NCBI GenBank assembly: GCA_029260215.1
Contig: JAJDDQ010000064.1
Location: 35,053 to 99,052 of the forward strand
DNA: 64,000 nt
Direction: 5' to 3'
From: Phycisphaerae bacterium
GTDB lineage: Bacteria > Planctomycetota > Phycisphaerae > UBA1845
The notes under the pieces are model-generated. The model ran no database searches. It saw only the letters and a program-made list of their open reading frames with translations, and was not told where the DNA came from. This document shows positions 9,400 through 18,406 of the stretch, piece by piece (within the stretch, counting starts at the first letter, position 1; the number at the start of each line of letters is the position of its first letter). The position numbers were made by a program, and so were the translations under genes.

Positions 9400-10630
9400 C
9401 CATCTTGAACATGTTGGAGCCGTTCTGGAGCGCGTTCTGGTGGCAAGCCCCGACGAACGCGCGGGGCTGATCGATCGCATCTGCGGCCAGAACACAGCCC
9501 TGCGACACGACATAGAATCACTGCTTCCCTACTACGAATCGGCTGACGGTGTTGAACCCCGGCGGGTCGGCGGGACGACGCTTGGTCTGCGCAGCATCAC
9601 GCATCTCGCGCTGGAGGGCGGAAAACTCTCGGAACAGGACGACGGCGATAATTGGCCTGAGCCGCCGTTCTCGATCGGTTTCTATCGCGTCGTGGGGAAG
9701 CTGGGCGAAGGCGGAATGGGCATGGTTTATCGGGCTGTGCATCCGACGCTGCATTGTTCGGTGGCGATCAAGGTTGTCGGGCGCGATCTGTTCTCCGAGG
9801 AGGATTACTGGCGATTTGCGGCTGAGATGGAAATTCACCGGCAACTGCGTCATCCAGGCATCGCCCGTATGATTCACAGTGGTGAATTCGAGTGGCTTGA
9901 CGAGCGTGAAGCACCGCGCGCCGCGCACACGCGACCGTACATCGTGGTCGAATACATCGACGGCGAGACGTTGACCAAGCATGCCAACGAACGCGGGCTG
10001 GATGCGTGGTCGCGGTTGAAACTTCTGCTGCCGGTGTGTGAAGCCGTCGATCACGCACACCGGCGGGGTATTGTTCATTGCGATCTCAAGCCGGACAACA
10101 TTCTGGTGGATTCAGCCGGGAATCCGAAGGTTCTTGACTTCGGCATTGCGCGGATGCCCGATTTTCAGTCCACGCGGCTGTCCAAGGATCGCCAGAGATT
10201 CATCGGGTCACGCGCCTACGCAAGCCCGGAGCAGCAAACCGGGCACAATGAGCGGGTGACACCGCGCAGCGATGTCTACGCCCTCGCCATCGTGGCCTAT
10301 GAACTATTTTCCGGCGAACGGCCCGAGCGATGCAAGGGGCTGGTTGTTCTCAATAAGCGCACGTTTCTTGCGAACGCTTCGGATACACACGATCGCGACT
10401 TCAGACACGAGGTTTTCGAAGTGCTGGCGGCCGCCCTGCGCTTGCGGCGGGGGTTGTCCTTTGCGACGGCGGGCGCGTTTGGGGAAGCGCTGGACAAGAT
10501 ATTGCGCTCGGGCGGCGAACGCGGACACGATACGAAAAAGAAGGACTCAGCCGACACGCGCACGATCGCCGGGGCGCTTCAAGCGGTGCTGCGCACGCGC
10601 ATCAACTTCGGCCTGCGATTTCGCCATTGA
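9389..10630 (+). CDS. Serine/threonine protein kinase, Hanks type
   Basis: This is a cytoplasmic Ser/Thr kinase of 413 residues. After about 90 helical N-terminal residues come the glycine loop LGEGGMGMVYRA, the VAIKVV lysine, the catalytic loop IVHCDLKPDNILV, LDFGIARM (the DFG motif) and ASPEQQTG (the APE position). The catalytic loop reads HCD where most kinases have HRD, so activation-loop control may differ. There is no transmembrane helix and no C-terminal sensor repeat, which many planctomycete kinases carry. The reading frame overlaps the sigma factor stop (ATG at 9389, or GTG at 9377), so translation is probably coupled. The sigma factor is the most obvious substrate or partner, but nothing in the sequence proves it. 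Confidence 0.92.
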   Translation: MSTSHLEHVGAVLERVLVASPDERAGLIDRICGQNTALRHDIESLLPYYESADGVEPRRVGGTTLGLRSITHLALEGGKLSEQDDGDNWPEPPFSIGFYRVVGKLGEGGMGMVYRAVHPTLHCSVAIKVVGRDLFSEEDYWRFAAEMEIHRQLRHPGIARMIHSGEFEWLDEREAPRAAHTRPYIVVEYIDGETLTKHANERGLDAWSRLKLLLPVCEAVDHAHRRGIVHCDLKPDNILVDSAGNPKVLDFGIARMPDFQSTRLSKDRQRFIGSRAYASPEQQTGHNERVTPRSDVYALAIVAYELFSGERPERCKGLVVLNKRTFLANASDTHDRDFRHEVFEVLAAALRLRRGLSFATAGAFGEALDKILRSGGERGHDTKKKDSADTRTIAGALQAVLRTRINFGLRFRH

Positions 10631-10644
10631 GCGCAGTCGGGCGG

Positions 10645-11139
10645 CTACGATTTGACGTCGAGGTTTTGTCCTGATGCGCCCGCGCCGGCGGATTGTCCTT
10701 CGGTGGATGTCTGCACGGCGTAGGAGGATTGCACGAGCGTCGATTGCTGCTGAATCTGAACCACGTTTGTGGCGGAAAAGAGCGTGAACTGCCCCTGTCT
10801 GCCCATTGTATTGAGACCCGCGACCAGCCCGCCAAGCTCGGCGGCGCGCGACTGCGATGCGTCCTCACCACGAGAAAGCAGGGCTTCGAGAATAATCATC
10901 GCCAGGATCATGCGCAGTTGCTGATCCGCAGCCATCTCAGGCCCGAACGAAGCCAGCAGAGTGTCTACCTGCGTCTGTACCTGAATAGCGGTATCGCTAA
11001 TTCCGGACGCGCCCTGCATCATGGCTTGCGAAATGCCTTCTACAGCCGAGCCTCGCGCGGGCGGTTGGCTGATTGCGGTGGCGTAGCCGGCGGTGCTTGT
11101 GCTGCTCATACCTGCGGTGCTGATGCGCATTGTTTCCAT
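10645..11139 (-). CDS. Hypothetical Ala/Gln/Ser-rich protein, 164 aa
   Basis: I do not recognise a family. The start is the ATG at 11137-11139 (METMRISTAGMSSTS), 7 bases after an AGGGG box; the ORF track start is 36 codons further out. The N-terminal 40 residues are Ser/Thr/Ala-rich and look disordered. The centre is an amphipathic helix (QQLRMILAMIILEALLSRGED), and the end is Gln/Ser/Thr-rich (VVQIQQQSTLVQSSYAVQT). There is no signal peptide. The composition resembles small secretion- or motility-associated proteins, but that is only a resemblance. It is convergent with the kinase gene, 14 bases away. Confidence 0.65.
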   Translation of the reverse strand: METMRISTAGMSSTSTAGYATAISQPPARGSAVEGISQAMMQGASGISDTAIQVQTQVDTLLASFGPEMAADQQLRMILAMIILEALLSRGEDASQSRAAELGGLVAGLNTMGRQGQFTLFSATNVVQIQQQSTLVQSSYAVQTSTEGQSAGAGASGQNLDVKS

Positions 11140-11507
11140 AGGTTTCCCCTTCCTCGCGGTTCGGTTGTGTATCAGGTCGTTCGCAAGGACGAGGCCTGCG
11201 GCGTGTGCGACGGTCGATTTGCTCACAAGTAACGCGGTGAGTCGCACTTACGATCACAGGGGGGTGTTGACGGTTAGCGTGATTGGCGGCGAGATGTTGA
11301 TCTGACGCAACGTTCATGTTGCCAAAAAACGACCCGAAAGCGGGACGGTGCGAGAGGCTGCCGGTGTCACGATTTTCTTGACAACGGGACACCGTCCCAT
11401 ATTATTTTGGTCGCGCCGGGGTCGGGGCTTGGGGAATTCGTGATTCAGCCCGACCGCAATGATCGCAGCGCGACTACGAGCATTCTACACCGAGGCAGGC
11501 TGCAAAT
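11140..11507. other. Intergenic region upstream of ispE
   Basis: This gap of about 370 bases between two divergent genes contains the ispE promoter and its palindromes (listed separately). I see no gene or RNA in the rest. Confidence 0.6.
11342..11405 (+). promoter_or_regulatory. Sigma-70-type promoter with palindromic spacer, ispE-spoVG
   Basis: TTGACA at 11378-11383 and TATTAT at 11400-11405 are separated by 16 bases, a near-consensus promoter about 100 bases before ispE. The spacer holds the palindrome GGGAC-ACC-GTCCC (11386-11398). Its right half, CACCGTCCC, also pairs perfectly with GGGACGGTG at 11342-11350. A repressor site or a local DNA structure is possible. The promoter boxes are seen directly; regulation is inferred. 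Confidence 0.7.
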
Positions 11508-12386
11508 TTGGTTAACGCAATTCCACGTAAACGAGTCTGTCTGCACTCTCCCGCCAAGATCAACTTGAGCCTCGAGGTTCTCCGCCGGCGTGAGGACGGT
11601 TTTCACGAAATACGGTCCGTCGCGCGTGGGATCGATCTGCACGACACGCTGAGCATCGAAGCGACTGGCGACCGGGAATTGACGCTCACCTGTAATGTGG
11701 ATGACCTGCCGACCGACGAACGCAACCTGATTGTCCAAGCTTGGCGCGCGCTGGCTGATTCGCAGGGCGCGTCGATTTCTTTGGACAAGCGCATTCCGAT
11801 CGGAGCGGGGTTGGGCGGGGGCAGTTCCAATGCAGCGGCTGCCCTGCTCGCGATGAACGACTTGTTCGCGATGGGCTGTTCATTGGATGAACTGGCTCGG
11901 ATCGGCTCGAAGATCGGTTCGGACGTCGCGTTGTTTTTTCACCTGCCTGCGGTACGGTTGTCTGGGCGTGGCGAGTGCGTGGAACCGATCGCGTTGTCGT
12001 GGAGCGGGTTCGTGCTGCTGGCGTACGCTGAGCGACCGGTTTCGACAGCGTGTGTCTACGCAGCCTGGAAACTCGCGGACCGGCGTGCGGATGTGGACAT
12101 GAACGCTTTGACGGAAGCACGGTTGGCTGACACCTTGGCGGAGCTTTGCAGCAACGATTTGGAACCGGCTGTCTGTCGTGTGGCACCGTGGGCGGGGGAA
12201 TTATGGGAAAGGGTCGGCGCACACATGCCGAGGCCTGCGCGTATTTCGGGCGCGGGTGGGACGGTTTTTGCGTTGTTCGACGACCGTCTTGAGGCTGAGT
12301 ATTTTCGTGACAAACTAAAGGACGACACCAGGCGTGTTGAGACGGACATCGTCCCCACGCTCGCGCATTCACTGACACTGGATTAA
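11508..12386 (+). CDS. ispE: 4-diphosphocytidyl-2-C-methyl-D-erythritol kinase
   Basis: IspE phosphorylates CDP-methylerythritol using ATP, the fourth step of the MEP (non-mevalonate) isoprenoid pathway. The GHMP-kinase features are clear: the N-terminal substrate motif HSPAKINLSLEV, the ATP-binding loop PIGAGLGGGSSNAAA near residue 92, and the C-terminal glycine motif ARISGAGGTVFALF. The length of 292 residues is normal. No ATG is in frame at the 5' end, and the start appears to be TTG at 11508. It lies 12 bases before a spoVG homologue; ispE near spoVG is a linkage also known in Firmicutes. A strong promoter-like sequence lies about 100 bases upstream. Confidence 0.95.
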   Translation: MVNAIPRKRVCLHSPAKINLSLEVLRRREDGFHEIRSVARGIDLHDTLSIEATGDRELTLTCNVDDLPTDERNLIVQAWRALADSQGASISLDKRIPIGAGLGGGSSNAAAALLAMNDLFAMGCSLDELARIGSKIGSDVALFFHLPAVRLSGRGECVEPIALSWSGFVLLAYAERPVSTACVYAAWKLADRRADVDMNALTEARLADTLAELCSNDLEPAVCRVAPWAGELWERVGAHMPRPARISGAGGTVFALFDDRLEAEYFRDKLKDDTRRVETDIVPTLAHSLTLD

Positions 12387-12398
12387 GGACACACACTC

Positions 12399-13517
12399 AT
12401 GGATATTTCGGAAGTACGCGTCAAGCTGATACAGAACCCCACGGACCGATTGAAAGCTTTTTGCTCGGTCACTTTCGACGAGGACTTCGTCGTCCGCGAC
12501 ATCAAGATTATTGAAGGCACGACGGGTATTTTTGTGGCGATGCCTTCGCGCAAGCTGACCGACCACTGCCCGAAATGCAACTCCAAAAACCACCTGCGTG
12601 CCCGCCACTGCAACGAGTGCGGCGGATCGCTTCCGCCGGAGCGTGTGCGTCGTGACGACGCGGGCCGGCGAAAGCTGCACGCGGACATCGCCCACCCGAT
12701 CAACTCCCCGTGTCGCCAGACGCTGCAAGAGCGTGTGGTGGAGGCGTTTCAGGCAGAGCTTCAAGCCTCCGAAAAGCCGGACTACAAACCCCAGTTCGAT
12801 GAAGACTACGAGGATCGATTCGAAGAACCGGAACCGGAATCGAATTCGGATTCGGATTCGGATTCGGAATTCGACGTGGTGGAAGACAGTTTGGACGGCG
12901 TCACCGGTTTCAAGTCCAACGCTTTCGAGGAGACCGACGAAATCGAAGAGTCCGATGACTTTGACAACGCCGAGGCAGAGGAAAAAACGGTCGAGTCTTC
13001 CGACGAATACGGCCAAATGATCGCGGACCTGAAACGCGACGCGGAAGCACGTCGCGGGTCGGACGGCGGGGGTGGTGGTGGTCGACGCGGTGCCAACCAT
13101 CGCGACGCGGGGAAGCCGCGCCTTGGCGAGGAACAGCGACCTGCGGAACCCGACACCCGTGACCAGCGTGACACCAGAGGAGATCGCACCGGAACGGAAC
13201 GAGGTCGTAAGCCAAGGGATTCAAAACCGCGTCCCGAACCCAGGGCGGAATCGAAGCCCGATCGCAAACCGGAGCCGAAACCCGAGCCCAGGCGGCAACC
13301 GGAGCCGCCGCGCGAGTTGGTCACAACGCCGGTCCAGGCTCAAGACTCCAATGAGGAAACCGCTTTCGGGATCGGCATCGATGAGCCGGTGAAACGGAAG
13401 AGTACGCGTGAGGCTGCCCCACCGGCACCCCCGGTCAAGACCCCGCCGGCTGAACCGGTGAAGACCGAGTCGCACGGCTTCGATGACGACGATGATTTCG
13501 GTGCGGGGTTGGCGTAG
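12399..13517 (+). CDS. spoVG: SpoVG-family protein with zinc ribbon and long disordered tail
   Basis: SpoVG proteins are small nucleic-acid-binding regulators. The first 50 residues match ([41 protein letters not shown]). A zinc ribbon then interrupts the fold (CPKC near 58, CNEC near 74), and SpoVG resumes as [24 protein letters not shown]. Ordinary SpoVG is under 100 residues. This one adds about 240 residues of low-complexity tail, first acidic with a SDSDSDSE run encoded by tandem TCGGAT units, then Gly-rich, then Lys/Arg/Pro/Glu-rich ([18 protein letters not shown]). The tail is probably disordered and may bind nucleic acid or a partner. An AAGGA box precedes the ATG. It is probably in an operon with ispE. 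Confidence 0.9.
   Translation: MDISEVRVKLIQNPTDRLKAFCSVTFDEDFVVRDIKIIEGTTGIFVAMPSRKLTDHCPKCNSKNHLRARHCNECGGSLPPERVRRDDAGRRKLHADIAHPINSPCRQTLQERVVEAFQAELQASEKPDYKPQFDEDYEDRFEEPEPESNSDSDSDSEFDVVEDSLDGVTGFKSNAFEETDEIEESDDFDNAEAEEKTVESSDEYGQMIADLKRDAEARRGSDGGGGGGRRGANHRDAGKPRLGEEQRPAEPDTRDQRDTRGDRTGTERGRKPRDSKPRPEPRAESKPDRKPEPKPEPRRQPEPPRELVTTPVQAQDSNEETAFGIGIDEPVKRKSTREAAPPAPPVKTPPAEPVKTESHGFDDDDDFGAGLA
12841..12870 (+). repeat. Tandem TCGGAT hexamer run inside spoVG
   Basis: About four to five tandem TCGGAT units encode the alternating Ser-Asp stretch (SDSDSDSE) in the acidic tail of the SpoVG-like protein. Each unit is 6 bases, so slippage here would change tail length without shifting the frame. 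Confidence 0.75.
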
Positions 13518-13689
13518 CGGTACGGAAGGCGAAGGACGAAGTAAATCGCGGCATACGGGCTGTGTCTCGGCGCGCCCGATTGGGCGTTTTCGAGACGACT
13601 TGCGCAGTGTCACACATGAACTGATGGGTAATTCGAACCACGACGGTGCGTGCGGAAACAGGCGTAATAGACGGTTATCGTAGTCCACT

Positions 13690-13747
13690 GCTTCCTTACG
13701 GGCGCGGCTCTGTTCGTCTTTTCATATCGAACAATGTCTGACAAAGG
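13690..13747. repeat. Dispersed repeat, CTTACGG(K)CG(Y)GGCTCTG family, copy A
   Basis: The sequence CTTCCTTACGGGCGCGGCTCTGTTCGTCTTTTC..GAACAATGTCTGACAAAGG is closely related over about 58 bases to 33539-33595. It sits immediately 3' of the CBS-domain gene. In one frame the core reads LPYGRGS, a peptide I recall in spurious annotations across planctomycete genomes. It is an intergenic repeat, not a gene. Confidence 0.7.
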
Positions 13748-14185
13748 TTAGCGTGTGCCTTCGACCAGGTATTCGTGCAGATACTCTATCGTGCGCTGTT
13801 GCTCGCGCTGTTCGAGTGCGACGATGTCACCGATGGAGACGATGCCGACCAGCTTGCTCTCGCTGACCACGGGCAAATGGCGGATGCGCTTTTCGGTCAT
13901 CACGCCGCGACACTCCGCCACCGTTGAATCAGGGTGACAACACGCGACGGGCGAGGTCATGACGGCGGCAACTTTAGTCGTTTGGGGATTCTGACTCTCG
14001 GCCACCACGCGACACATGATGTCTCGCTCGGTGAAGATTCCGACTACTTTCTGATCGCGTGTGACGACCAAGGCGCCGATGCGGCGGACGTTCATGCGCT
14101 TGGCAGCGTCGATCACAAGATCGCCTTCGCGTACGTTGGCAACTTCCCCGGTCTTGCGTGCGAGAATGTCTTTGACGGTCGGCAT
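13748..14185 (-). CDS. CBS-domain protein
   Basis: This 145-residue protein consists of one tandem CBS pair, a module that binds adenine nucleotides. CBS1 spans about 8-65 (VREGDLVIDAAKRMNVRRIGALVV...VGIFTERDI) and CBS2 about 75-130 (VMTSPVACCHPDSTVAECRGVMTEKRIRHLPVV...LVGIVSIGDI). The start MPTVKDILARK at 14183-14185 has AAGGA 8 bases upstream, better spaced than the ATG 9 bases earlier. Stand-alone CBS pairs usually act as energy sensors, but no target is encoded beside it. It is transcribed in the same direction as trxB, about 60 bases downstream of it, so the two may share a transcript. Confidence 0.9.
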   Translation of the reverse strand: MPTVKDILARKTGEVANVREGDLVIDAAKRMNVRRIGALVVTRDQKVVGIFTERDIMCRVVAESQNPQTTKVAAVMTSPVACCHPDSTVAECRGVMTEKRIRHLPVVSESKLVGIVSIGDIVALEQREQQRTIEYLHEYLVEGTR

Positions 14186-14245
14186 GACATGCATCCTTTC
14201 GAATGGTAAACCTTCGCCCGGACAATCAGAACGCGACGCCGCCCG

Positions 14246-15280
14246 TCAGTCAATGCCTTTTTCCGCAAGCCAGCGTTCGGCATCGATGGCGGCTTTGCAT
14301 CCCATCCCCGCAGCGGTGACGGCTTGTCGATACACGTGGTCGGCGACATCGCCGGCGGTGAAGACGCCTTCGACGCTGGTGAAGGACCGTCCGGGGTCGG
14401 TCAACTTAACGTAGCCCGCACTGTCGAGGTCGAGTTGCCCGTTGAGAAACTGGGTAATTGGCGTGTGGCCTATGGCGAGAAACAGCCCGTGGATCGGGAT
14501 TTCGCGTTCCGCCCCGTTCTGGGTGTCCTTCAGCCGAACGCCCGATATCTTCTCATCACCGAGCACATCGATGACGGTCGTGTTCCACAGAACTTCGAGC
14601 TTTGGATTGTCGAGGGCGCGCTGCTGCATGATTTTGCTGGCGCGCAGCTCGTTACGCCGGTGGATGAGGTAGACCTTGCTTGCGAACTTGGTCAGATAGC
14701 TGGCTTCCTCGATGGCGGAATCGCCGCCACCGACGACGGCTAATTCCGTGTCGCGAAACATGGGCAGAGCGCCGTCGCAAACGGCGCAGGCACTGACGCC
14801 GCCCCCGGTTTGTGCCAAACGCTGCTCGTTTTCCAGGTTGAGCCAATTGGCCTTCGCGCCGGTCGCGATGATGACCGCCTGGGCCTGACATTCGTAACCG
14901 CCGTCGCCGACAATGTTGAAAGGTCTCTTGGAGAGGTCGAGTTCGCGGGCATTTTGGAAAATTTGATAGAGCGTGTCGTTGCTCAGTTGGTCCAGCGTTT
15001 TGACGCCGTCGTCGGTGACGACGCGCGTGCCGAAGCGCATGGCCTGCTGATAGAAAAGCTGCATCATTTCGGGGCCCATAATACCCTTTGGAAAGCCGGG
15101 GTAGTTTTCGACGTCGGTGGTGAGCATGAGCTGCCCGCCTGGGACGAGGTCTTTGCCTTCGCCGCGACCGGGGAAAACGAGCGGGTTGAGATTCGCCCGG
15201 GCTGCGTAGATGGCTGCGGTCCAGCCGGCTGGTCCTGACCCTACGATGACGAGTTTTTCAATAGTGCTGTTGCCTGACAT
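14246..15280 (-). CDS. trxB: Thioredoxin-disulfide reductase
   Basis: TrxB is the FAD flavoenzyme that uses NADPH to reduce thioredoxin. The FAD-binding dinucleotide fold is at the N-terminus ([18 protein letters not shown]), the redox-active CAVC lies near residue 166, the NADPH-binding [10 protein letters not shown] follows, and the C-terminal FAD motif is [13 protein letters not shown]. The length of 344 residues is slightly above the usual 310-330 because of a longer loop near 30-45 ([13 protein letters not shown]) and an extra segment around 100-125. The ATG lies about 11 bases after a GGAG. It is divergent from the metallopeptidase lipoprotein gene. Confidence 0.96.
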   Translation of the reverse strand: MSGNSTIEKLVIVGSGPAGWTAAIYAARANLNPLVFPGRGEGKDLVPGGQLMLTTDVENYPGFPKGIMGPEMMQLFYQQAMRFGTRVVTDDGVKTLDQLSNDTLYQIFQNARELDLSKRPFNIVGDGGYECQAQAVIIATGAKANWLNLENEQRLAQTGGGVSACAVCDGALPMFRDTELAVVGGGDSAIEEASYLTKFASKVYLIHRRNELRASKIMQQRALDNPKLEVLWNTTVIDVLGDEKISGVRLKDTQNGAEREIPIHGLFLAIGHTPITQFLNGQLDLDSAGYVKLTDPGRSFTSVEGVFTAGDVADHVYRQAVTAAGMGCKAAIDAERWLAEKGID

Positions 15281-15442
15281 GCGGTTGATTGCTCCGATTG
15301 ACTGAACCCATGATTGTCGTGCCGCGTAAGCTCATCATAGTCTCCGTCACGATGCGTTGGCAACCTGAAGCGATGCGACGGCTTGATTGACCGGTGTGAT
15401 GGGTACGACTAGACTCGCGCGAACCTTAGAGGATCCTGCCCC

Positions 15443-16423
15443 ATGAGTATCGGCCCCTGCAAACACGTCATTGTTCCGGCAGTTCTATGCGCGTTGCTCG
15501 GCAGCGGGTGCGAATCGACATCGGATCACGCGTTCAATACCGGTCCGATTCAACAGGAGCGTACGGACTGGCAGGATGGGCCGGCGAAGGGCACGCGCAT
15601 TCGCACGGATCATTTTGACATTTACACGACGATGGACGATCCGCAGTTCGTCGATTTCCTCCCGGGATACCTGGAATCGAGCTACTTGTTTTTTGCGTCG
15701 CTGCTCCCGCAGGGCGACTCAAACGAGTCGGGCAGAATGCAGACATTCATTCTGGGCAACCGCCTCGAATGGGAAAAATTCGTGCGCAAGCGGTTTCCGA
15801 GCCGGTACGCAACGTACCGCCGAATCACTGCTGGCGGTTTTTCCGAAGGCAATACGTGTGTGGTGTACAACATCGGCAGGTCGGCTACTTTGAGTGTCTT
15901 AGCCCATGAAGGCCTGCATCAATATGTCGCTGGCGCATTTTCAGAGCCGCTGCCCGCGTGGTTGAACGAGGGTTTGGCGACCTATTGCGAATCGGTCGAG
16001 TTTCGCAAATCCGTACCGCATTTCACGCCGCAGCGAAACTCGTTTCGTACGAACCACCTGCGTGCTGCCTGTTCAGCCGGCGACTTGATCTCGCTGCGCG
16101 ATCTGCTCGCCACCAATGCGGGCAAAGTGATCGCAGGGAACAAGTCCACGAATACAGCCACCTACTACGCTCAGGCATGGTCGCTTGTCGTGTTTCTGCA
16201 ACATGGAAAAGGCGGAAAATACGCGGGCGGATTCCGCCGAATGCTGAAAGATATCGCGAACGGCACCATTCGTATCGAAGCACAGGCCGCCCGCGTGACG
16301 GCTGAGAAACCGTCGGAAACAAGCTACGGCGAATCGGTATTCCTGGCCTACTTCACCGACGATCTGGAACGCTTCGAGGCGGAGCTTTATCAGTTCATTC
16401 GGAAGACGTGCTGGGGAAATTGA
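15443..16423 (+). CDS. Lipoprotein with HExxH gluzincin-like peptidase motif
   Basis: This 326-residue protein has an N-terminal lipoprotein signal ending in the lipobox LLGSGC, so it should be anchored in the envelope. The motif LAHEGLHQYV (HEGLH) is followed 17 residues later by WLNEGLATYCE, the HExxH plus downstream Glu arrangement of gluzincin-type metallopeptidases, similar to DUF1570 or MA-like peptidases common in planctomycetes. Substrate and true activity are unknown, and such domains can also be structural. GAGGATCC precedes the ATG. It is convergent with queA, 12 bases away. Confidence 0.8.
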   Translation: MSIGPCKHVIVPAVLCALLGSGCESTSDHAFNTGPIQQERTDWQDGPAKGTRIRTDHFDIYTTMDDPQFVDFLPGYLESSYLFFASLLPQGDSNESGRMQTFILGNRLEWEKFVRKRFPSRYATYRRITAGGFSEGNTCVVYNIGRSATLSVLAHEGLHQYVAGAFSEPLPAWLNEGLATYCESVEFRKSVPHFTPQRNSFRTNHLRAACSAGDLISLRDLLATNAGKVIAGNKSTNTATYYAQAWSLVVFLQHGKGGKYAGGFRRMLKDIANGTIRIEAQAARVTAEKPSETSYGESVFLAYFTDDLERFEAELYQFIRKTCWGN

Positions 16424-16435
16424 TCCGCAACAACG

Positions 16436-17479
16436 CTACAGGATCAGCATGGCGTCTCCGTAGCTGAAAAAGCGATATCGCGATTCGATCGCATAAGCGT
16501 ACGCCCGTCGCGTCAAGTCCTCTCCCGCAAAGGCCATCACCAACGCTAGAAGCGTGCTCTTGGGAAGATGGAAATTCGTGAGCAAGACGTCCACGGCGCG
16601 AAAGGTGAAACCGGGCGTGATGAAAATGTTCGTCCAACCGTCGCCGGGGCTTGGATGCCCTGTCTCAGCCGCCCGGGATTCAAGCACGCGTACGACGGTG
16701 GTTCCGACGGCTATGACTTTGCGACCGATTTTTCGGGTTGATTCGATACGGGCGGCGGTTTGTGCGGGCAGATCATACCACTCGGCGTGCATGACATGCT
16801 CGCTGAGCGCTTCGGTTTTGATCGGTGCGAACGTACCCAGCCCGACGTGAAGCGTGACGAATGCGGTTTCGATTTCCCGTCGCCGCACGTCGGCCAACAG
16901 CTTCTCCGAAAAATGGAGTGAGGCTGTCGGCGCTGCCACGGCGCCGGGGCTGGATGCGAAAAGCGTTTGATATCGCTCCCAATCTTGCGTGTCGCGAGCG
17001 TCCGATTGGCGATGGATGTATGGCGGGAGCGGCGTATCGCCGGCGCGTTCAAGCAACGCCTCGGTCGAAACCTCCGCGTGCAATTTCGCCCGCCAGCGGC
17101 CGCCTGCTTCCTTTTGGAGCAGTTCGAGCGATGCATCGGGTGCTCGCTCGAAATGGAGACGCTCGCCGACTTTGATGCGTCCCTTTCCCTGAAGCATGAC
17201 CTCCCACATTCCAACGCCGGTTTCGCGAAGAAACAGCCCTTCGATACGCCCGCCGGTCGTGCGACGGGTTACGATGCGCGCCGGCACAACGCGCGTATCG
17301 TTCAGGACCATCAAATCGTGCGGCGCGAAAAACTCGGGAAGATGGGTCATTGTGGCATCGGTCAGGGTGTTGCGGGCACGATCGACGACGAGCAGACGCG
17401 AGGCGTCGCGCTCTGGGAGCGGGTGCTGGGCGATCAGCTCCTCGGGCAGCCTATAATCAAGATTTTCGGTCTGAATCAT
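16436..17479 (-). CDS. queA: tRNA preQ1(34) S-adenosylmethionine ribosyltransferase-isomerase
   Basis: QueA transfers and isomerises the ribosyl group of S-adenosylmethionine onto preQ1 at tRNA wobble position 34, making epoxyqueuosine. Family motifs are visible: LDYRLPEELIAQHPLPERDASRLLVVDR at the start, LMVLNDTRVVPARI, a TPLPPYIHR-like box, VAAPTASLHFSEKLL, LHVGLGTFAPI and VLLTNFHLPKSTLLALVMAFAG near the end. I chose the ATG at 17477-17479 (MIQTENLDYRLP) because it gives the usual 347 residues; the ORF track adds 21 unrelated residues. No other queuosine gene is nearby. Confidence 0.95.
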   Translation of the reverse strand: MIQTENLDYRLPEELIAQHPLPERDASRLLVVDRARNTLTDATMTHLPEFFAPHDLMVLNDTRVVPARIVTRRTTGGRIEGLFLRETGVGMWEVMLQGKGRIKVGERLHFERAPDASLELLQKEAGGRWRAKLHAEVSTEALLERAGDTPLPPYIHRQSDARDTQDWERYQTLFASSPGAVAAPTASLHFSEKLLADVRRREIETAFVTLHVGLGTFAPIKTEALSEHVMHAEWYDLPAQTAARIESTRKIGRKVIAVGTTVVRVLESRAAETGHPSPGDGWTNIFITPGFTFRAVDVLLTNFHLPKSTLLALVMAFAGEDLTRRAYAYAIESRYRFFSYGDAMLIL

Positions 17480-17737
17480 TTCGTCCGCTTGTGTGCTTTT
17501 TCCGCCTCGTATGACCGCGACCGTGTTGATCGGCTGCCACATCCGGATCAGACCGAACGGGCGTGCCCACCGATCCTCGTCATCCCCGCAGACACGCGAA
17601 AGCCTGAAACCACGGTGATTTACGCGACCATCGCGCTCGGCTGGGCCGCTAACTTACCGGCTCGGCCGCGATCGTGCCAAGTCGGATGAGTTGGAACGTG
17701 CTCTTTCAGTCGGTTTGCGTGAATCCTGGAGAACCTC

Positions 17738-18082
17738 ATGATCCGTAGAATCCAACCGATCCTCGGCGGCAGCCTCATGGTGGCGCGGGTGGTTCTGGTG
17801 CGTCGCAATCCCAAGCTGGGCAGGCTGGGCGTGACGGCGTCCCTGCTGGCGGAGCGTTTGCGTACGCGGCATCTGTTGCGTCTGTGCGGGCCCTGCACAT
17901 CGCCGGTAGAGACCGAAACACTGGTTCCGGTGCCCATGCCGTACCTTTTCGAAAATGTAGAGCAGATCGACCGAATCTGGCCTTCGGAGCGTCCGCCCGA
18001 GCGTGAGAATTACGGCGTTGATCCGAACCAGCCTCGTGACATAGAATTTGTTGTGGGGCGTCTGCTGGACTTCCGCGTTTGA
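17738..18082 (+). CDS. Hypothetical protein, 114 aa
   Basis: I do not recognise this protein. A GGAG box 7 bases before the ATG supports translation. It starts with a basic, partly hydrophobic stretch (MIRRIQPILGGSLMVARVVLVRR), contains LLRLCGPCTSPVETETL, and ends in a Pro/Glu-rich segment. Two minus-strand ORFs overlap it but look like shadows. It points the same way as the next two genes and ends about 50 bases before the 65-aa gene. Confidence 0.5.
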   Translation: MIRRIQPILGGSLMVARVVLVRRNPKLGRLGVTASLLAERLRTRHLLRLCGPCTSPVETETLVPVPMPYLFENVEQIDRIWPSERPPERENYGVDPNQPRDIEFVVGRLLDFRV

Positions 18083-18129
18083 GACGGGGTGGTGGGGGTG
18101 GCGGATGGGCCGACTTGGGGGTGAGCGTG

Positions 18130-18327
18130 ATGAACACGCAGGGTCATTTTGCACATTTGTACGCTACCGAGGTGGCATCGCTTTCACGCGAGGAAGTCAC
18201 GTCGCGGTTGATGAGCTTTCCGTCGCGTACGCATCTGGATTTCACGGAAGATTTCCTGGAATCGCACACGCTGGACGCGCTTCGCCACATGCTGCTGTCG
18301 GCGATGCTGCACCTCTCCCCGCCTTGA
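18130..18327 (+). CDS. Small hypothetical protein, 65 aa
   Basis: The ATG at 18130, preceded by GGGGGTGAG, opens MNTQGHFAHLYATEVASLS. The ORF track starts 17 codons earlier in a Gly run. The C-terminal part (FLESHTLDALRHMLLSAMLHL) resembles a short motif, roughly FLxxLSVDRLRHILxAA, that I recall from small planctomycete proteins of unknown role; this is memory, not a search. It is soluble and mostly helical. It is followed by the acyltransferase gene. Confidence 0.55.
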   Translation: MNTQGHFAHLYATEVASLSREEVTSRLMSFPSRTHLDFTEDFLESHTLDALRHMLLSAMLHLSPP

Positions 18328-18406
18328 CCTTGATCCGATCCAGTTGGTTTTCGCATCGTTCGGTCGCGGTGGAGCGCATCGGCTCGCTGCGGTAGGATGG
18401 CGGTGC

